A stretch of DNA of 64,000 nucleotides from Bacteroidota bacterium. Lineage in GTDB: Bacteria; Bacteroidota; Bacteroidia; Cytophagales; Cytophagaceae. Below, piece after piece: positions 1 to 7,958 of the stretch (position 1 is its first letter; each line of letters starts with the position of its first letter). Under the pieces are notes generated by a model that made no database searches, was not told the DNA's origin, and worked only from the letters and a program-made list of their open reading frames with translations. A program made the position numbers and the translations under genes. Location: assembly GCA_023392125.1 (NCBI GenBank), contig JAEVZS010000017.1, positions 1 through 64,000 of the forward strand. Direction: 5' to 3'.

Positions 1-2
1 AT

Positions 3-242
3 AGACTTGATAACAAGGTTCAGGCTATGAATGAATCAGGCAAGAAAAGTGTTATCAAAACCTGGTCTAGAAGATCAATGATTTCACCTGATTTTGTTGG
101 ACATACTTTTGGAGTTCATAATGGTAATAAATTCATTCCGGTATATGTTACTGAAAACATGGTAGGGCATAAACTTGGCGAATTTGCACCAACCAGAAAT
201 TTTAGAGGCCACGTTGCTAAAAAAGATAAAGGTAAGAGATAA
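3..242 (+). CDS. rpsS: 30S ribosomal protein S19, 5' end outside window
   Basis: S19 sits in the head of the 30S subunit, where it forms a complex with S13. The reading frame is open from base 3, and the visible 79 residues run from RLDNKVQAMNES to the stop at 242. They contain the family core SRRSMISPDFVGHTF and the conserved NMVGHKLGEFAPTR. Full-length S19 is about 90 residues, so roughly the first dozen are missing at the window edge. The ATG at base 27 is internal: the preceding residues align with the usual S19 N-terminus. The gene is followed after 2 bases by rplV, as in the S10 operon. Confidence 0.97.
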   Translation, partial: RLDNKVQAMNESGKKSVIKTWSRRSMISPDFVGHTFGVHNGNKFIPVYVTENMVGHKLGEFAPTRNFRGHVAKKDKGKR

Positions 243-244
243 TT

Positions 245-796
245 ATGGAAGCTGTACAGAAACAAAGAAGGTCAGTCATAAAGAGAAATAAGAAGGAAGC
301 AGCACGTGGTTCTAAAGGAACATCAGTTGTTGCAAAACTTAATGACGTCCCAACATCTACCAGGAAGATGAGGTTGGTCGCTGATCTTATAAGAGGAGAG
401 AAGATAAATAAGGCTTTGAGTATCCTTAAATATCAGCCTCAGTCCGGTGCCAAAAAATTAGAGAAGCTATTATTGTCAGCAATTGCAAATTGGCAGGTTG
501 CTAATGAAGATGCAAAGATTGAAGATGCAGATCTTTACGTGAAAGAGATATTTGTAGATGGTGGCAGAATGCTTAAAAGACTTAGACCTGCTCCTCAGGG
601 AAGGGGCTATAGAATCAGAAAGCGTTCGAATCATGTAACTTTAGTTCTTGATTTGGTTGGTGATTCATCTTTTTCCTCTCTTGCAAACTCCGCAAAAAAT
701 GAGGTAGTACCTGAAGAGAAGAAAGAAGCTAAAGAAACTGCGCCTAAAAAAGCTGCGAAGAAAGCGACTGCAAAAAAATCAACTAATAACGATTAA
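245..796 (+). CDS. rplV: 50S ribosomal protein L22 with basic C-terminal extension
   Basis: L22 binds 23S rRNA and lines the peptide exit tunnel. The core spans about residues 25-140 and includes TRKMRLVADLIRG and the hairpin-loop signature GRGYRIRKRSNH. At 183 residues the protein is far longer than the ~110 usual for L22. The excess is a charged head and a low-complexity tail (about residues 150-183) rich in Lys, Ala and Glu, which is outside the known fold. The ATG at 245 lies 2 bases after the rpsS stop, so the pair is probably translationally coupled. Confidence 0.97.
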   Translation: MEAVQKQRRSVIKRNKKEAARGSKGTSVVAKLNDVPTSTRKMRLVADLIRGEKINKALSILKYQPQSGAKKLEKLLLSAIANWQVANEDAKIEDADLYVKEIFVDGGRMLKRLRPAPQGRGYRIRKRSNHVTLVLDLVGDSSFSSLANSAKNEVVPEEKKEAKETAPKKAAKKATAKKSTNND

Positions 797-808
797 AGAG
801 ATTCTACG

Positions 809-1552
809 ATGGGACAAAAAGTAAACCCTGTTGGTTTCAGACTTGGAGTAATAAAAGGTTGGGATTCTAACTGGTATGGCGGAAAAAATTTCGCTGATAA
901 ATTGATAGAGGACGAGAAAATTAGGAATTACATTTATGCCAGAATTCCTAAGGGTGGAATTTCAAAAATCGTTATCGAAAGAACTCTTAAGAGAATTACT
1001 CTTACTGTTAATACAGCACGTCCTGGTGTTGTGATTGGTAAAGGTGGTGCTGAAGTTGACAAGATTAAGGAGGAGCTTAAGAAAATTACTGGTAAAGATG
1101 TTCAGATCAATATTTTTGAGATAAAGCGGCCTGAATTGGATGCTAAGTTGGTTGGTGAATCAATCGCACAACAGCTGCAAGCCAGAATTTCATATAGAAG
1201 AGCTATGAAGCAGGCCATTGCTTCAACTATGAGGGTAGGGGCTTTAGGTATCAAAGTTAAGGTTTCCGGAAGACTTGGTGGTGCTGAAATGGCGCGCACA
1301 GAGCAATATAAAGAAGGTAGAATTCCATTGCATACAATTCGTGCAGATATTGACTATGCTATTTCTGAGGCACATACAGTTTATGGAAAGATCGGAATAA
1401 AAGTTTGGATCTTTAAAGGTGAAGTTTTCGGAAAGAGAGACTTATCTCCTAATGTTGGTCTTGCAAGTGCTTCTTCTTCATCTGAGTCAGGTGTAGCTTC
1501 TGCTGGAAGAAGAGGAAAGAAGGAAACTGTAAGTAGAAAGAAAAGACGTTAG
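809..1552 (+). CDS. rpsC: 30S ribosomal protein S3
   Basis: S3 lies at the mRNA entry site of the 30S subunit. The N-terminus MGQKVNPVGFRLG is the canonical S3 start. A KH type-2 domain carries the VVIGKGGAEVDKI loop around residues 75-90, and the C-terminal domain follows with GRLGGAEMARTE. The 247 residues include a Ser-rich then Lys/Arg-rich tail (about 215-247). The gene is 12 bases downstream of rplV and continues the S10 operon order. Confidence 0.98.
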   Translation: MGQKVNPVGFRLGVIKGWDSNWYGGKNFADKLIEDEKIRNYIYARIPKGGISKIVIERTLKRITLTVNTARPGVVIGKGGAEVDKIKEELKKITGKDVQINIFEIKRPELDAKLVGESIAQQLQARISYRRAMKQAIASTMRVGALGIKVKVSGRLGGAEMARTEQYKEGRIPLHTIRADIDYAISEAHTVYGKIGIKVWIFKGEVFGKRDLSPNVGLASASSSSESGVASAGRRGKKETVSRKKRR

Positions 1553-1576
1553 TATTGCATTTAATCTAAGGTAAAG

Positions 1577-1996
1577 ATGTTACAGCCGAGAAGGACAAAA
1601 TTTAGAAAGCAGCAGAAAGGAAGAATTAAAGGAATTGCAACTCGTGGAAGTTCAATCGCGTTTGGTTCTTTTGGAATTAAAAGTCTTGAGCCTGCTTATA
1701 TTACAAGCAGACAGATTGAGGCTGCTCGTATAGCAATAAGCAGGGCAATGAAAAGGGAAGGTCAAATCTGGATCAGAATATTCCCTGATAAACCAATAAC
1801 GAAGAAGCCTGCTGAAGTTAGGATGGGTAAAGGTAAAGGTGCGCCTGAATATTGGGTAGCTGTTGTTAAACCCGGAACCATTCTTTTTGAATCTGGAGGT
1901 GTTTCTAGAGAAATAGCTGAAGAATCACTTCGTTTGGCAGCTCAGAAATTGCCGGTAAGAACAAAGTTTGTGGTAAGGCCTGATTATAAAGGATAA
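1577..1996 (+). CDS. rplP: 50S ribosomal protein L16
   Basis: L16 helps organise the A-site region of the 50S subunit. The protein begins MLQPRRTKFRKQQKGR, the standard L16 N-terminus. It contains RIFPDKPITKKPAEVRMGKG, the conserved loop near the A-site tRNA. Its 139 residues match the family length. It sits between rpsC and rpmC as in the conserved operon. Confidence 0.98.
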   Translation: MLQPRRTKFRKQQKGRIKGIATRGSSIAFGSFGIKSLEPAYITSRQIEAARIAISRAMKREGQIWIRIFPDKPITKKPAEVRMGKGKGAPEYWVAVVKPGTILFESGGVSREIAEESLRLAAQKLPVRTKFVVRPDYKG

Positions 1997-2001
1997 ATGC
2001 A

Positions 2002-2196
2002 ATGAAGAATTCTGAAATAAATTCACTAAGTCTGGAAGACCTTAAAGAAAGAATTAAGGCAGAAGAGGATAATCTGTTACGTTTAACGTTTGCTCATGGA
2101 ATTTCTCCGATAGAAAATCCCATGAAAATCAGAGCCTCCAGAAAATTGGTTGCCAGATTAAAAACACGGTTAAATTCCCAATCTGCAAATGCTTAA
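2002..2196 (+). CDS. rpmC: 50S ribosomal protein L29
   Basis: L29 is a small two-helix protein near the tunnel exit that forms part of the docking site for exported-protein factors. The 64 residues show the typical pattern LSLEDLKERIKAEEDNLLRL followed by the PIENPMKIRASRKLVARLKT helix. The gene starts 5 bases after the rplP stop. Family length and operon position agree. Confidence 0.96.
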   Translation: MKNSEINSLSLEDLKERIKAEEDNLLRLTFAHGISPIENPMKIRASRKLVARLKTRLNSQSANA

Positions 2197-2208
2197 TCTT
2201 TAAGGAAC

Positions 2209-2466
2209 ATGGAGACAAGAAATTTAAGAAAAGAAAGAATAGGAAGGGTTGTGAGTAATAAAATGACCAAATCAATTACTGTTTTGGTGGAAAGAAAGGT
2301 AAAGCACCCTATCTATGGTAAGTTTGTATCCAAATCAAAGAAGTTGATGGCTCATGATGAAAGTAATGATTGTGGTATCGGTGATTTGGTCAAAATAATG
2401 GAAACTCGTCCAACCAGTAAGAACAAGCGTTGGAGATTAGTAGAAATTTTAGAAAGGGCTAAATAA
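2209..2466 (+). CDS. rpsQ: 30S ribosomal protein S17
   Basis: S17 is an early-assembling OB-fold protein that binds 16S rRNA. Diagnostic stretches are RKERIGRVVSNKMTKSITV near the N-terminus, VERKVKHPIYGKFV, and the ETRPTSKNKRWRLVEI tail. It is 85 residues long, as expected. It lies between rpmC and rplN; the next start follows the stop by 1 base. Confidence 0.97.
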   Translation: METRNLRKERIGRVVSNKMTKSITVLVERKVKHPIYGKFVSKSKKLMAHDESNDCGIGDLVKIMETRPTSKNKRWRLVEILERAK

Positions 2467-2467
2467 T

Positions 2468-2836
2468 ATGATTAGGCAGGAATCAAGACTTAATGTTGCT
2501 GACAATAGCGGAGCTAAAGAAGTTTTAGTTATTAGAGTTCTTGGTGGAACAGATAGAAAATCTGCTTCCATTGGAGATAAAGTTATTGTAACTGTTAAAT
2601 CAGCTCTTTCTTCAAGCAATATGAAAAAAGGAACTGTATCTAGAGCAGTTATCGTCAGAACCAAAAAAGAAGTACGTAGAACTGATGGATCCTATATCCG
2701 TTTTGGTGATAATGCTGTAGTTCTTCTCAATGCTAATGACGAACCTAGAGGTACGCGTATCTTTGGACCTGTGGCCAGAGAGCTAAGAGAAAAGCAGTTC
2801 ATGAAAATTGTATCATTGGCCCCTGAAGTTTTGTAA
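2468..2836 (+). CDS. rplN: 50S ribosomal protein L14
   Basis: L14 contributes to the intersubunit bridge and binds 23S rRNA. The sequence starts MIRQESRLNVADNSGAKE and carries the signature region around GSYIRFGDNAVVLLN, ending with RELREKQFMKIVSLAPEVL. The 122-residue length is exact for the family. It opens the spc segment and directly precedes rplX. Confidence 0.98.
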   Translation: MIRQESRLNVADNSGAKEVLVIRVLGGTDRKSASIGDKVIVTVKSALSSSNMKKGTVSRAVIVRTKKEVRRTDGSYIRFGDNAVVLLNANDEPRGTRIFGPVARELREKQFMKIVSLAPEVL

Positions 2837-2840
2837 GATT

Positions 2841-3188
2841 ATGGATAGGAAAAATAATAAGCAGCCAAAATTGCATATAAAGAAAGGTGATACTGTTAAA
2901 GTAATTTCCGGTGATCATAAAACAAAAACCGGTAAAGTCCTTTCTTTGGATACTGAGAAGAGAAGAGCAATCGTGGAGGGTGTTAATGTTGTCTCAAGAC
3001 ATATTAAGCCTTCAGCTACAAACCCTAATGGGGGAATAAAGCAACAAGAAGCTCCTATTCATATTAGTAATCTTATGTTAGTTGATCCGGCATCCGGTAA
3101 CCCTACCAGAACTGGTAGAAAGCTGGATTCAAAAGGAAAGTTAACCAGATATTCAAAAAAATCAGGGGAGGTTATAAATAATGGCTAA
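2841..3188 (+). CDS. rplX: 50S ribosomal protein L24
   Basis: L24 is an assembly-initiator protein of the 50S subunit. A KOW motif is visible as HIKKGDTVKVISGDHKTKTG near the N-terminus, and EAPIHISNLMLVDP is typical of L24. An in-frame start at 2808 would overlap rplN by 29 bases and add residues unlike L24. The ATG at 2841, four bases after the rplN stop, gives a normal 115-residue protein. The 3' end overlaps rplE by 8 bases (ATGGCTAA), indicating translational coupling. Confidence 0.96.
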   Translation: MDRKNNKQPKLHIKKGDTVKVISGDHKTKTGKVLSLDTEKRRAIVEGVNVVSRHIKPSATNPNGGIKQQEAPIHISNLMLVDPASGNPTRTGRKLDSKGKLTRYSKKSGEVINNG

Positions 3189-3738
3189 TCCAAGACTTAA
3201 AGATAAATATACAAAGGAGATCGTCTCTGCTTTGAAAGATAAGTTTCAGTATAAGTCAGCGATGCAGGTTCCTAAGATAACTAAGATAGTTATCAATAAA
3301 GGTATTGGCGCTGCTGTTTCTGATAAGAAACTTGTAGATGTTGGTGTAGATGAGTTAACTCAGATTTCCGGACAAAAAGCGGTCGCTACTATTTCCAAGA
3401 AAGCTATTTCTAATTTCAAGTTGCGTGAAAATATGCCAATTGGAGCAAAGGTAACATTGAGAGGAGACAAAATGTATGAATTCTTCGATCGATTGATTAC
3501 AGTAGCACTACCGAGGGTTAGAGACTTTCGTGGTATTAATGACAAAGGCTTCGATGGAAAAGGTAATTATACTCTTGGTGTTAAAGAACAAATTATCTTC
3601 CCTGAAATCAGTATAGAAAAAGTTGCTAAGATTTCCGGTATGGATATTACCTTCGTTACTTCCGCTACCACTGATGAGGAAAGTCTTGAGCTATTAAAGG
3701 CATTCGGAATGCCATTTGCAAATCAGAAAAAATCTTAA
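3181..3738 (+). CDS. rplE: 50S ribosomal protein L5
   Basis: L5 binds 5S rRNA in the central protuberance. Recognisable pieces are VPKITKIVINKGIG, the ISGQKAVATISKKAISNFK segment, and RDFRGINDKGFDGKGNYTLG. The length of 185 residues is typical. Its start codon lies inside the end of rplX. Confidence 0.98.
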   Translation: MANPRLKDKYTKEIVSALKDKFQYKSAMQVPKITKIVINKGIGAAVSDKKLVDVGVDELTQISGQKAVATISKKAISNFKLRENMPIGAKVTLRGDKMYEFFDRLITVALPRVRDFRGINDKGFDGKGNYTLGVKEQIIFPEISIEKVAKISGMDITFVTSATTDEESLELLKAFGMPFANQKKS

Positions 3739-3741
3739 GTT

Positions 3742-4011
3742 ATGGCTAAGGAATCTGTAAAAGCTAGAGAAAGAAAAAGAATAGCCACAGTTGCTAAGTA
3801 TGCTGAAAAAAGAGCTGCGCTAAAAGCTGCTGGTGATTATGAAGCATTGGATAAACTTCCAAAAAATGCATCCCCTGTTCGAATTCATAATAGATGTAAG
3901 TTAACTGGTAGACCTAAAGGATATATGAGGAAGTTTGGTATATCAAGGGTTACTTTCAGAGAGTTGGCATCTGCCGGGAAAATACCTGGATTGACAAAAG
4001 CGAGCTGGTAA
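3742..4011 (+). CDS. rpsN: 30S ribosomal protein S14 (zinc-independent long form)
   Basis: S14 is located in the 30S head. The 89-residue length and the HNRCKLTGRPKGYMRKFGISR core place it in the long form, which lacks the CxxC...CxxC zinc ribbon; only one cysteine is present. This matters for zinc economy, because the short S14 paralogue carries zinc. It is the last gene before a 100-base spacer with a promoter-like element. Confidence 0.97.
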   Translation: MAKESVKARERKRIATVAKYAEKRAALKAAGDYEALDKLPKNASPVRIHNRCKLTGRPKGYMRKFGISRVTFRELASAGKIPGLTKASW

Positions 4012-4049
4012 TTAAATTAGAATTATTTTTTATTTAAAAAATAAGTTCT

Positions 4050-4057
4050 TATCTTTG
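4050..4057 (+). promoter_or_regulatory. Bacteroidota-type -7 element before rpsH
   Basis: TATCTTTG matches the Bacteroidota -7 consensus TAnnTTTG. It lies 55 bases upstream of the rpsH start, in the only sizeable gap (100 bases) between rpsS and rplQ. No good -33 TTTG is seen at the expected distance. A short inverted repeat, AGCCC/GGGCT at 4059-4074, immediately follows. It may be an internal promoter that adds transcripts for the second half of the operon. Confidence 0.5.
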
Positions 4058-4111
4058 CAGCCCGCTTTTGGGCTTTGATTTTGATAAAGACGGTTTAAAT
4101 AATATAAAAAG

Positions 4112-4510
4112 ATGACGGATCCGGTAGCAGATTTTTTAACAAGGTTAAGGAATGCAATGAAAGCCAATCATAGAATTGTGGAAGTTCCTGCTTCAAATTT
4201 GAAAAAGGAAATTACCAAGGTTCTCTTTGATAAAGGATACATTCTTAACTATAAATTTGAGGATTCTGAAAATAATCAGGGAAATATTAAAATTGCTTTA
4301 AAATATAACCCTGTTACTAAAGAGTCAGCTATCACGAAACTTGAAAGAGTTAGTTCTCCTGGATTGAGAAAATATGTTCAGGCTGATGCTTTGCCTCGAG
4401 TTCTTAACGGTCTTGGAATTGCTATCTTAAGTACATCAAAAGGTGTAATGACAGATAAGGAAGCCAGACAATTGAATATTGGTGGGGAAGTAATGTGTTA
4501 TGTTTATTAA
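4112..4510 (+). CDS. rpsH: 30S ribosomal protein S8
   Basis: S8 nucleates the 30S platform and in several bacteria represses the spc operon by binding its mRNA. The start MTDPVADFLTRLRNAMKA is canonical. The C-terminal signature GIAILSTSKGVMTDKEAR and the end GGEVMCYVY are typical. It is 132 residues long. Unusually for this operon it is preceded by a spacer with a promoter-like site, so it could be the first gene of an internal transcript. Confidence 0.98.
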   Translation: MTDPVADFLTRLRNAMKANHRIVEVPASNLKKEITKVLFDKGYILNYKFEDSENNQGNIKIALKYNPVTKESAITKLERVSSPGLRKYVQADALPRVLNGLGIAILSTSKGVMTDKEARQLNIGGEVMCYVY

Positions 4511-4531
4511 TTAAAGAAGATATCAAAGGGT

Positions 4532-5086
4532 ATGTCAAGAATAGGAAAAAAGCCGATTACCTTACCTTCACAAGTAGAAGTTTCTGTTTCTTCTCGTAAT
4601 GAGGTAGTTGTAAAGGGTCCTAAAGGGACACTTACACAGGTGGTTGATCCTGATATAAAGGTTTCTGTAGAGGGAAACTCGGTTGTTGTTGAGAGACCTA
4701 CTGAACAGAAGAGACATAAAGCTCTTCATGGTCTTTACCGTTCATTGATTAACAATATGATTGAAGGAGTTAATCAAGGTTATAAGACTGAGCTTGAATT
4801 TGTTGGTGTTGGTTATAAGGCAACAGCAAACGGTCAGGTACTTGAGTTAAGTTTAGGATATTCTCACAATATTTTTGTTGCACTTCCTAAGGAGGTTTCT
4901 GTTAGTGCGGTGACTGATAAAGGAAAGAATCCTATTGTTACTCTTGAAGGTATTGATAAACAGCTTGTAGGCCAGGTGGCTGCTAAAATCAGATCGCTTC
5001 GTAAAGTTGAGCCTTATAAAGGAAAAGGTGTTCGGTTTGTTAATGAAGTTGTTAGACGTAAAGCAGGTAAAACTGCTGCTAAATAA
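4532..5086 (+). CDS. rplF: 50S ribosomal protein L6
   Basis: L6 lies near the factor-binding region of the 50S subunit. The protein begins MSRIGKKPITLP and has two related domains. The second carries the L6 signature with VEPYKGKGVRF near the C-terminus. At 184 residues the length is as expected. It is followed 10 bases later by rplR. Confidence 0.98.
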   Translation: MSRIGKKPITLPSQVEVSVSSRNEVVVKGPKGTLTQVVDPDIKVSVEGNSVVVERPTEQKRHKALHGLYRSLINNMIEGVNQGYKTELEFVGVGYKATANGQVLELSLGYSHNIFVALPKEVSVSAVTDKGKNPIVTLEGIDKQLVGQVAAKIRSLRKVEPYKGKGVRFVNEVVRRKAGKTAAK

Positions 5087-5096
5087 TAGTTGAAAG

Positions 5097-5447
5097 ATGG
5101 CAACAAAAAAGGATCTTAGAAGACTTAGAATTAGAAGAGGAATCCGGAATAAAATTTCTGGCTCTACTTCCATACCGAGACTGTCTGTTTTTAGAAGTAA
5201 TACCGGTATATATGCTCAGTTGATTGATGATTTAAAGGGCTTTACTCTTGTAAGCGCGTCATCTCGTGAGTTGGACTCTGTTACTGGTACAAAGGTAGAA
5301 TTATCAAAAGTAGTTGGACAAAAGCTGGCAGAGAAAGCGCTTGCAAAAGGAATAAATCAGGTTGTTTTTGATCGTGGTGGCTACTTATATCATGGAAGAG
5401 TTAAGGCTTTGGCAGATGGTGCCAGAGAAGGAGGATTAAAGTTTTAA
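5097..5447 (+). CDS. rplR: 50S ribosomal protein L18
   Basis: L18 binds 5S rRNA together with L5. Conserved features are RRLRIRRGIRNKISGS at the N-terminus, RLSVFRSNTGIYAQLIDD, and VVFDRGGYLYHGRVKALAD near the C-terminus. It is 116 residues long, typical for the family, and sits between rplF and rpsE. Confidence 0.97.
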   Translation: MATKKDLRRLRIRRGIRNKISGSTSIPRLSVFRSNTGIYAQLIDDLKGFTLVSASSRELDSVTGTKVELSKVVGQKLAEKALAKGINQVVFDRGGYLYHGRVKALADGAREGGLKF

Positions 5448-5453
5448 TTAATT

Positions 5454-5972
5454 ATGGCTCAGGTAAATATTCGTTCTGTTAAAGCTAGTGAAATCGACTT
5501 GAAAGAAAGAGTCGTTGCAATTCAAAGAGTAGCTAAAGTAGTTAAAGGAGGTAGAAGATTTAGTTTTTCTGCTATTGTAGTAGTCGGAGATGGTAATGGA
5601 GTAGTTGGTTACGGACTTGGTAAAGCAAATGAAGTTACAGATGCAATTACCAAGGGCGTTGATGATGCCAAGAAAAATCTGATTAAGGTACCTGTTTTAA
5701 AAGGAACTTTGCCTCACGAGACTATCGGTAAATACAGCGGTGGACTTGTTTTATTAAAACCAGCAGCTCCTGGAACAGGAGTAATAGCAGGTGGAGCAAT
5801 GCGTGCTGTATTGGAAAGCGCCGGTGTAAAAGACGTATTGGCAAAGTCTAAAGGTTCTTCTAATCCTCATAACGTTGTTAAGGCTACATTTGATGCACTT
5901 ATCAGAATGAGAGCTCCGCATACTGTTGCTCAGCAGCGTGGCGTCACTTTATCTAAAGTTTTTAACGGTTAA
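5454..5972 (+). CDS. rpsE: 30S ribosomal protein S5
   Basis: S5 contributes to decoding accuracy and mRNA unwinding at the entry channel. The N-terminal dsRNA-binding fold includes RVAKVVKGGRRFSFSA and VVGDGNGVVGYGLGKANEV. The C-terminal domain has VLLKPAAPGTGVIAGG and SSNPHNVVKATFDAL. It is 172 residues long, with family-typical spacing to rplR and rpmD. Confidence 0.98.
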   Translation: MAQVNIRSVKASEIDLKERVVAIQRVAKVVKGGRRFSFSAIVVVGDGNGVVGYGLGKANEVTDAITKGVDDAKKNLIKVPVLKGTLPHETIGKYSGGLVLLKPAAPGTGVIAGGAMRAVLESAGVKDVLAKSKGSSNPHNVVKATFDALIRMRAPHTVAQQRGVTLSKVFNG

Positions 5973-5978
5973 TATAAC

Positions 5979-6158
5979 ATGGCTAAAGTAAAAATTACCC
6001 AGGTAAGAAGTACAATTGATCGTCCTGAGTCTCAGAAAAGAACGATAGCAGCTCTTGGTTTGGGTAGAATCAATAAAAGTGTTGTAGTAGAGAATACCCC
6101 ACAAATTGCGGGTATGGTTAAAAAAGTAAATCATTTAGTTGTTTTAACTGAAGCATAA
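5979..6158 (+). CDS. rpmD: 50S ribosomal protein L30
   Basis: L30 is a small protein of the 50S subunit. The 59-residue frame reads MAKVKITQVRSTIDRPESQ, then LGLGRINKSVVVENTPQIAG, then a VKKVNHLVVL tail, which is the classic L30 pattern. It fills the gap between rpsE and rplO exactly where L30 is expected. The ATG lies 6 bases after the rpsE stop, and rplO starts 1 base after the rpmD stop. Confidence 0.96.
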   Translation: MAKVKITQVRSTIDRPESQKRTIAALGLGRINKSVVVENTPQIAGMVKKVNHLVVLTEA

Positions 6159-6159
6159 A

Positions 6160-6606
6160 ATGAAATTAAGTAATTTAAAACCGGCAAACGGATCCGTTAA
6201 AACCTCAAAGAGAGTTGGTAGAGGACCAGGTTCAGGACTTGGTGGAACCAGTGCTAGAGGACATAAAGGTGCTAAATCAAGATCAGGATATTCCAAAAAA
6301 ATAGGTTTTGAAGGTGGTCAGATGCCTTTACAAAGACGTATACCAAAATTTGGATTTAAAAATCCTTCAAAGGTTTATTTTAAATCAATTAATCTTGATA
6401 CTCTGGCTGAGCTTGTTGAAAAGACATCTGCAAAAACCGTAGACAGGGAATTACTTCTTGCTAATGGTCTTATGAGCAAGAATGACAAAGTCAAAGTTCT
6501 TGGAAGAGGAGAATTAAAGGTTGGTATTGAAGTTAAGGCAAACGGATTTTCTGATTCTGCTAAGAAGGCAATTGAAGCTGCCGGTGGAAAATTTTCAATA
6601 GTATAA
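6160..6606 (+). CDS. rplO: 50S ribosomal protein L15
   Basis: L15 binds 23S rRNA late in 50S assembly. The Gly/Arg-rich N-terminal extension RVGRGPGSGLGGTSARGHKG and the FEGGQMPLQRRIPKFGF motif identify the family. Length 148 is normal. It is the last ribosomal gene before secY. Confidence 0.98.
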   Translation: MKLSNLKPANGSVKTSKRVGRGPGSGLGGTSARGHKGAKSRSGYSKKIGFEGGQMPLQRRIPKFGFKNPSKVYFKSINLDTLAELVEKTSAKTVDRELLLANGLMSKNDKVKVLGRGELKVGIEVKANGFSDSAKKAIEAAGGKFSIV

Positions 6607-6610
6607 GTTG

Positions 6611-7936
6611 ATGAAGAAGTTCGTTCAAACAGTTAAGAATATTTTTTCGATCGAGGATCTGAGAATCCGGATCATTAATACAATTGGTTTTCTTATAATT
6701 TTCCGTCTTGGATCTTATATTGTTTTACCAGGAGTTGATCCGAAATCCTTGGAGGAAGGAATAGCAACGCAGGGTATATTAGGATTTATAGATACCTTCG
6801 TAGGTGGAGCGTTTAGTAATCTTTCCATTTTTGCGTTGGGTATAATGCCTTATATTTCTGCGTCAATTGTTTTACAACTTCTCACATTTGCCGTACCCTA
6901 CTTCCAAAAGCTACAAAAGGAAGGAGAGTCAGGCAGGAAAAAGATTAATCAGATTACGCGTTGGTTAACAATTGCTATTACCGCTGCACAATCTATCGGA
7001 TATATCCAGGGCTTAGTTGATCCGAAAATGCTATTCCCAGGAATTAGTATGAGTACATTTACCGTATGGTCCGTATTTATTCTAACAGCCGGAACTATGT
7101 TTACAATGTGGCTTGGTGAAAAGATTACGGAAAAAGGTATAGGAAATGGTATTTCCATGCTAATTATGATCGGTATAATCTCTCGTTTTCCCCAAGCTCT
7201 AATTCAGGAGGGACATGATAAGGGATTATCAAATTCCTTGTTTTTCATAATTGAACTTCTTGTTTTATTCTTTATTGTAATGGGAGTTGTAGCACTTACT
7301 CAGGCTACAAGACAAATTCCGGTACAATATGCGAAACAAGTTGTTGGAAATAAGGTTTATGGAGGGCAGAGACAATACATACCTCTTAAAGTAATTGCTG
7401 CTGGTGTAATGCCTATAATTTTTGCACAGTCCATTATGTTTGTTCCAGCGCTGGCTGCCGGGTTTTTCAAGGATTCCAGTGATTTAGCGAATACAATAGG
7501 TACTGTGTTTTCTGATTTTGCATCTTGGCAGTATAATCTTGTGTTTGCTCTGATGATTATAATTTTCACTTTCTTTTATACTGCTCTTACAGTTAATCCC
7601 AATCAGATCTCTGATGATATGAAGAGAAACGGGGGATTTATTCCTGGTGTTAGGCCTGGAAAAGATACATCTGAATTTATTGACGGAGTTCTCTCAAAAA
7701 TAACCTTGCCGGGAGCTATTTTCCTTGCTTTGGTTGCTATTCTTCCTGCGATCGCAAGTAAAGCCGGCATTTCAAGGGAGTTCTCGTATTTCTTCGGTGG
7801 TACTTCGTTGCTGATTATGGTTGGTGTTGTCTTGGATACTTTACAGCAGATCAACAGCTATCTGTTGATGAGGCATTACGAAGGAATGATGAAATCGAAT
7901 AAGCTTCGTGAACGTTCTGGTATACCAATTTCGTAA
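6611..7936 (+). CDS. secY: Protein translocase channel subunit SecY
   Basis: SecY forms the inner-membrane channel for Sec-dependent export, on which the many signal-peptide proteins in this window depend. The 441-residue sequence has about ten hydrophobic helices. Visible SecY landmarks are GIMPYISASIVLQLL, the cytoplasmic loop QIPVQYAKQVVG, and FFYTALTVNPNQISDDMKRNGGF near the C-terminal half. A TTG at 6608 could add one residue, but the ATG at 6611 is the simpler start. It lies between rplO and map as in the spc operon. Confidence 0.97.
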   Translation: MKKFVQTVKNIFSIEDLRIRIINTIGFLIIFRLGSYIVLPGVDPKSLEEGIATQGILGFIDTFVGGAFSNLSIFALGIMPYISASIVLQLLTFAVPYFQKLQKEGESGRKKINQITRWLTIAITAAQSIGYIQGLVDPKMLFPGISMSTFTVWSVFILTAGTMFTMWLGEKITEKGIGNGISMLIMIGIISRFPQALIQEGHDKGLSNSLFFIIELLVLFFIVMGVVALTQATRQIPVQYAKQVVGNKVYGGQRQYIPLKVIAAGVMPIIFAQSIMFVPALAAGFFKDSSDLANTIGTVFSDFASWQYNLVFALMIIIFTFFYTALTVNPNQISDDMKRNGGFIPGVRPGKDTSEFIDGVLSKITLPGAIFLALVAILPAIASKAGISREFSYFFGGTSLLIMVGVVLDTLQQINSYLLMRHYEGMMKSNKLRERSGIPIS

Positions 7937-7958
7937 GGCAGGCAGGTAAGTGAGCAAG

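Noticed and set aside
4059..4074. AGCCC/GGGCT hairpin as a terminator after rpsN
   Set aside because: Only a 5-base stem with an interrupted T run, placed directly on a promoter-like element; too weak to call a terminator.
7950..7958. GTG start for map
   Set aside because: Possible, but the ATG at 7959 matches the usual N-terminus and needs no rare start codon.
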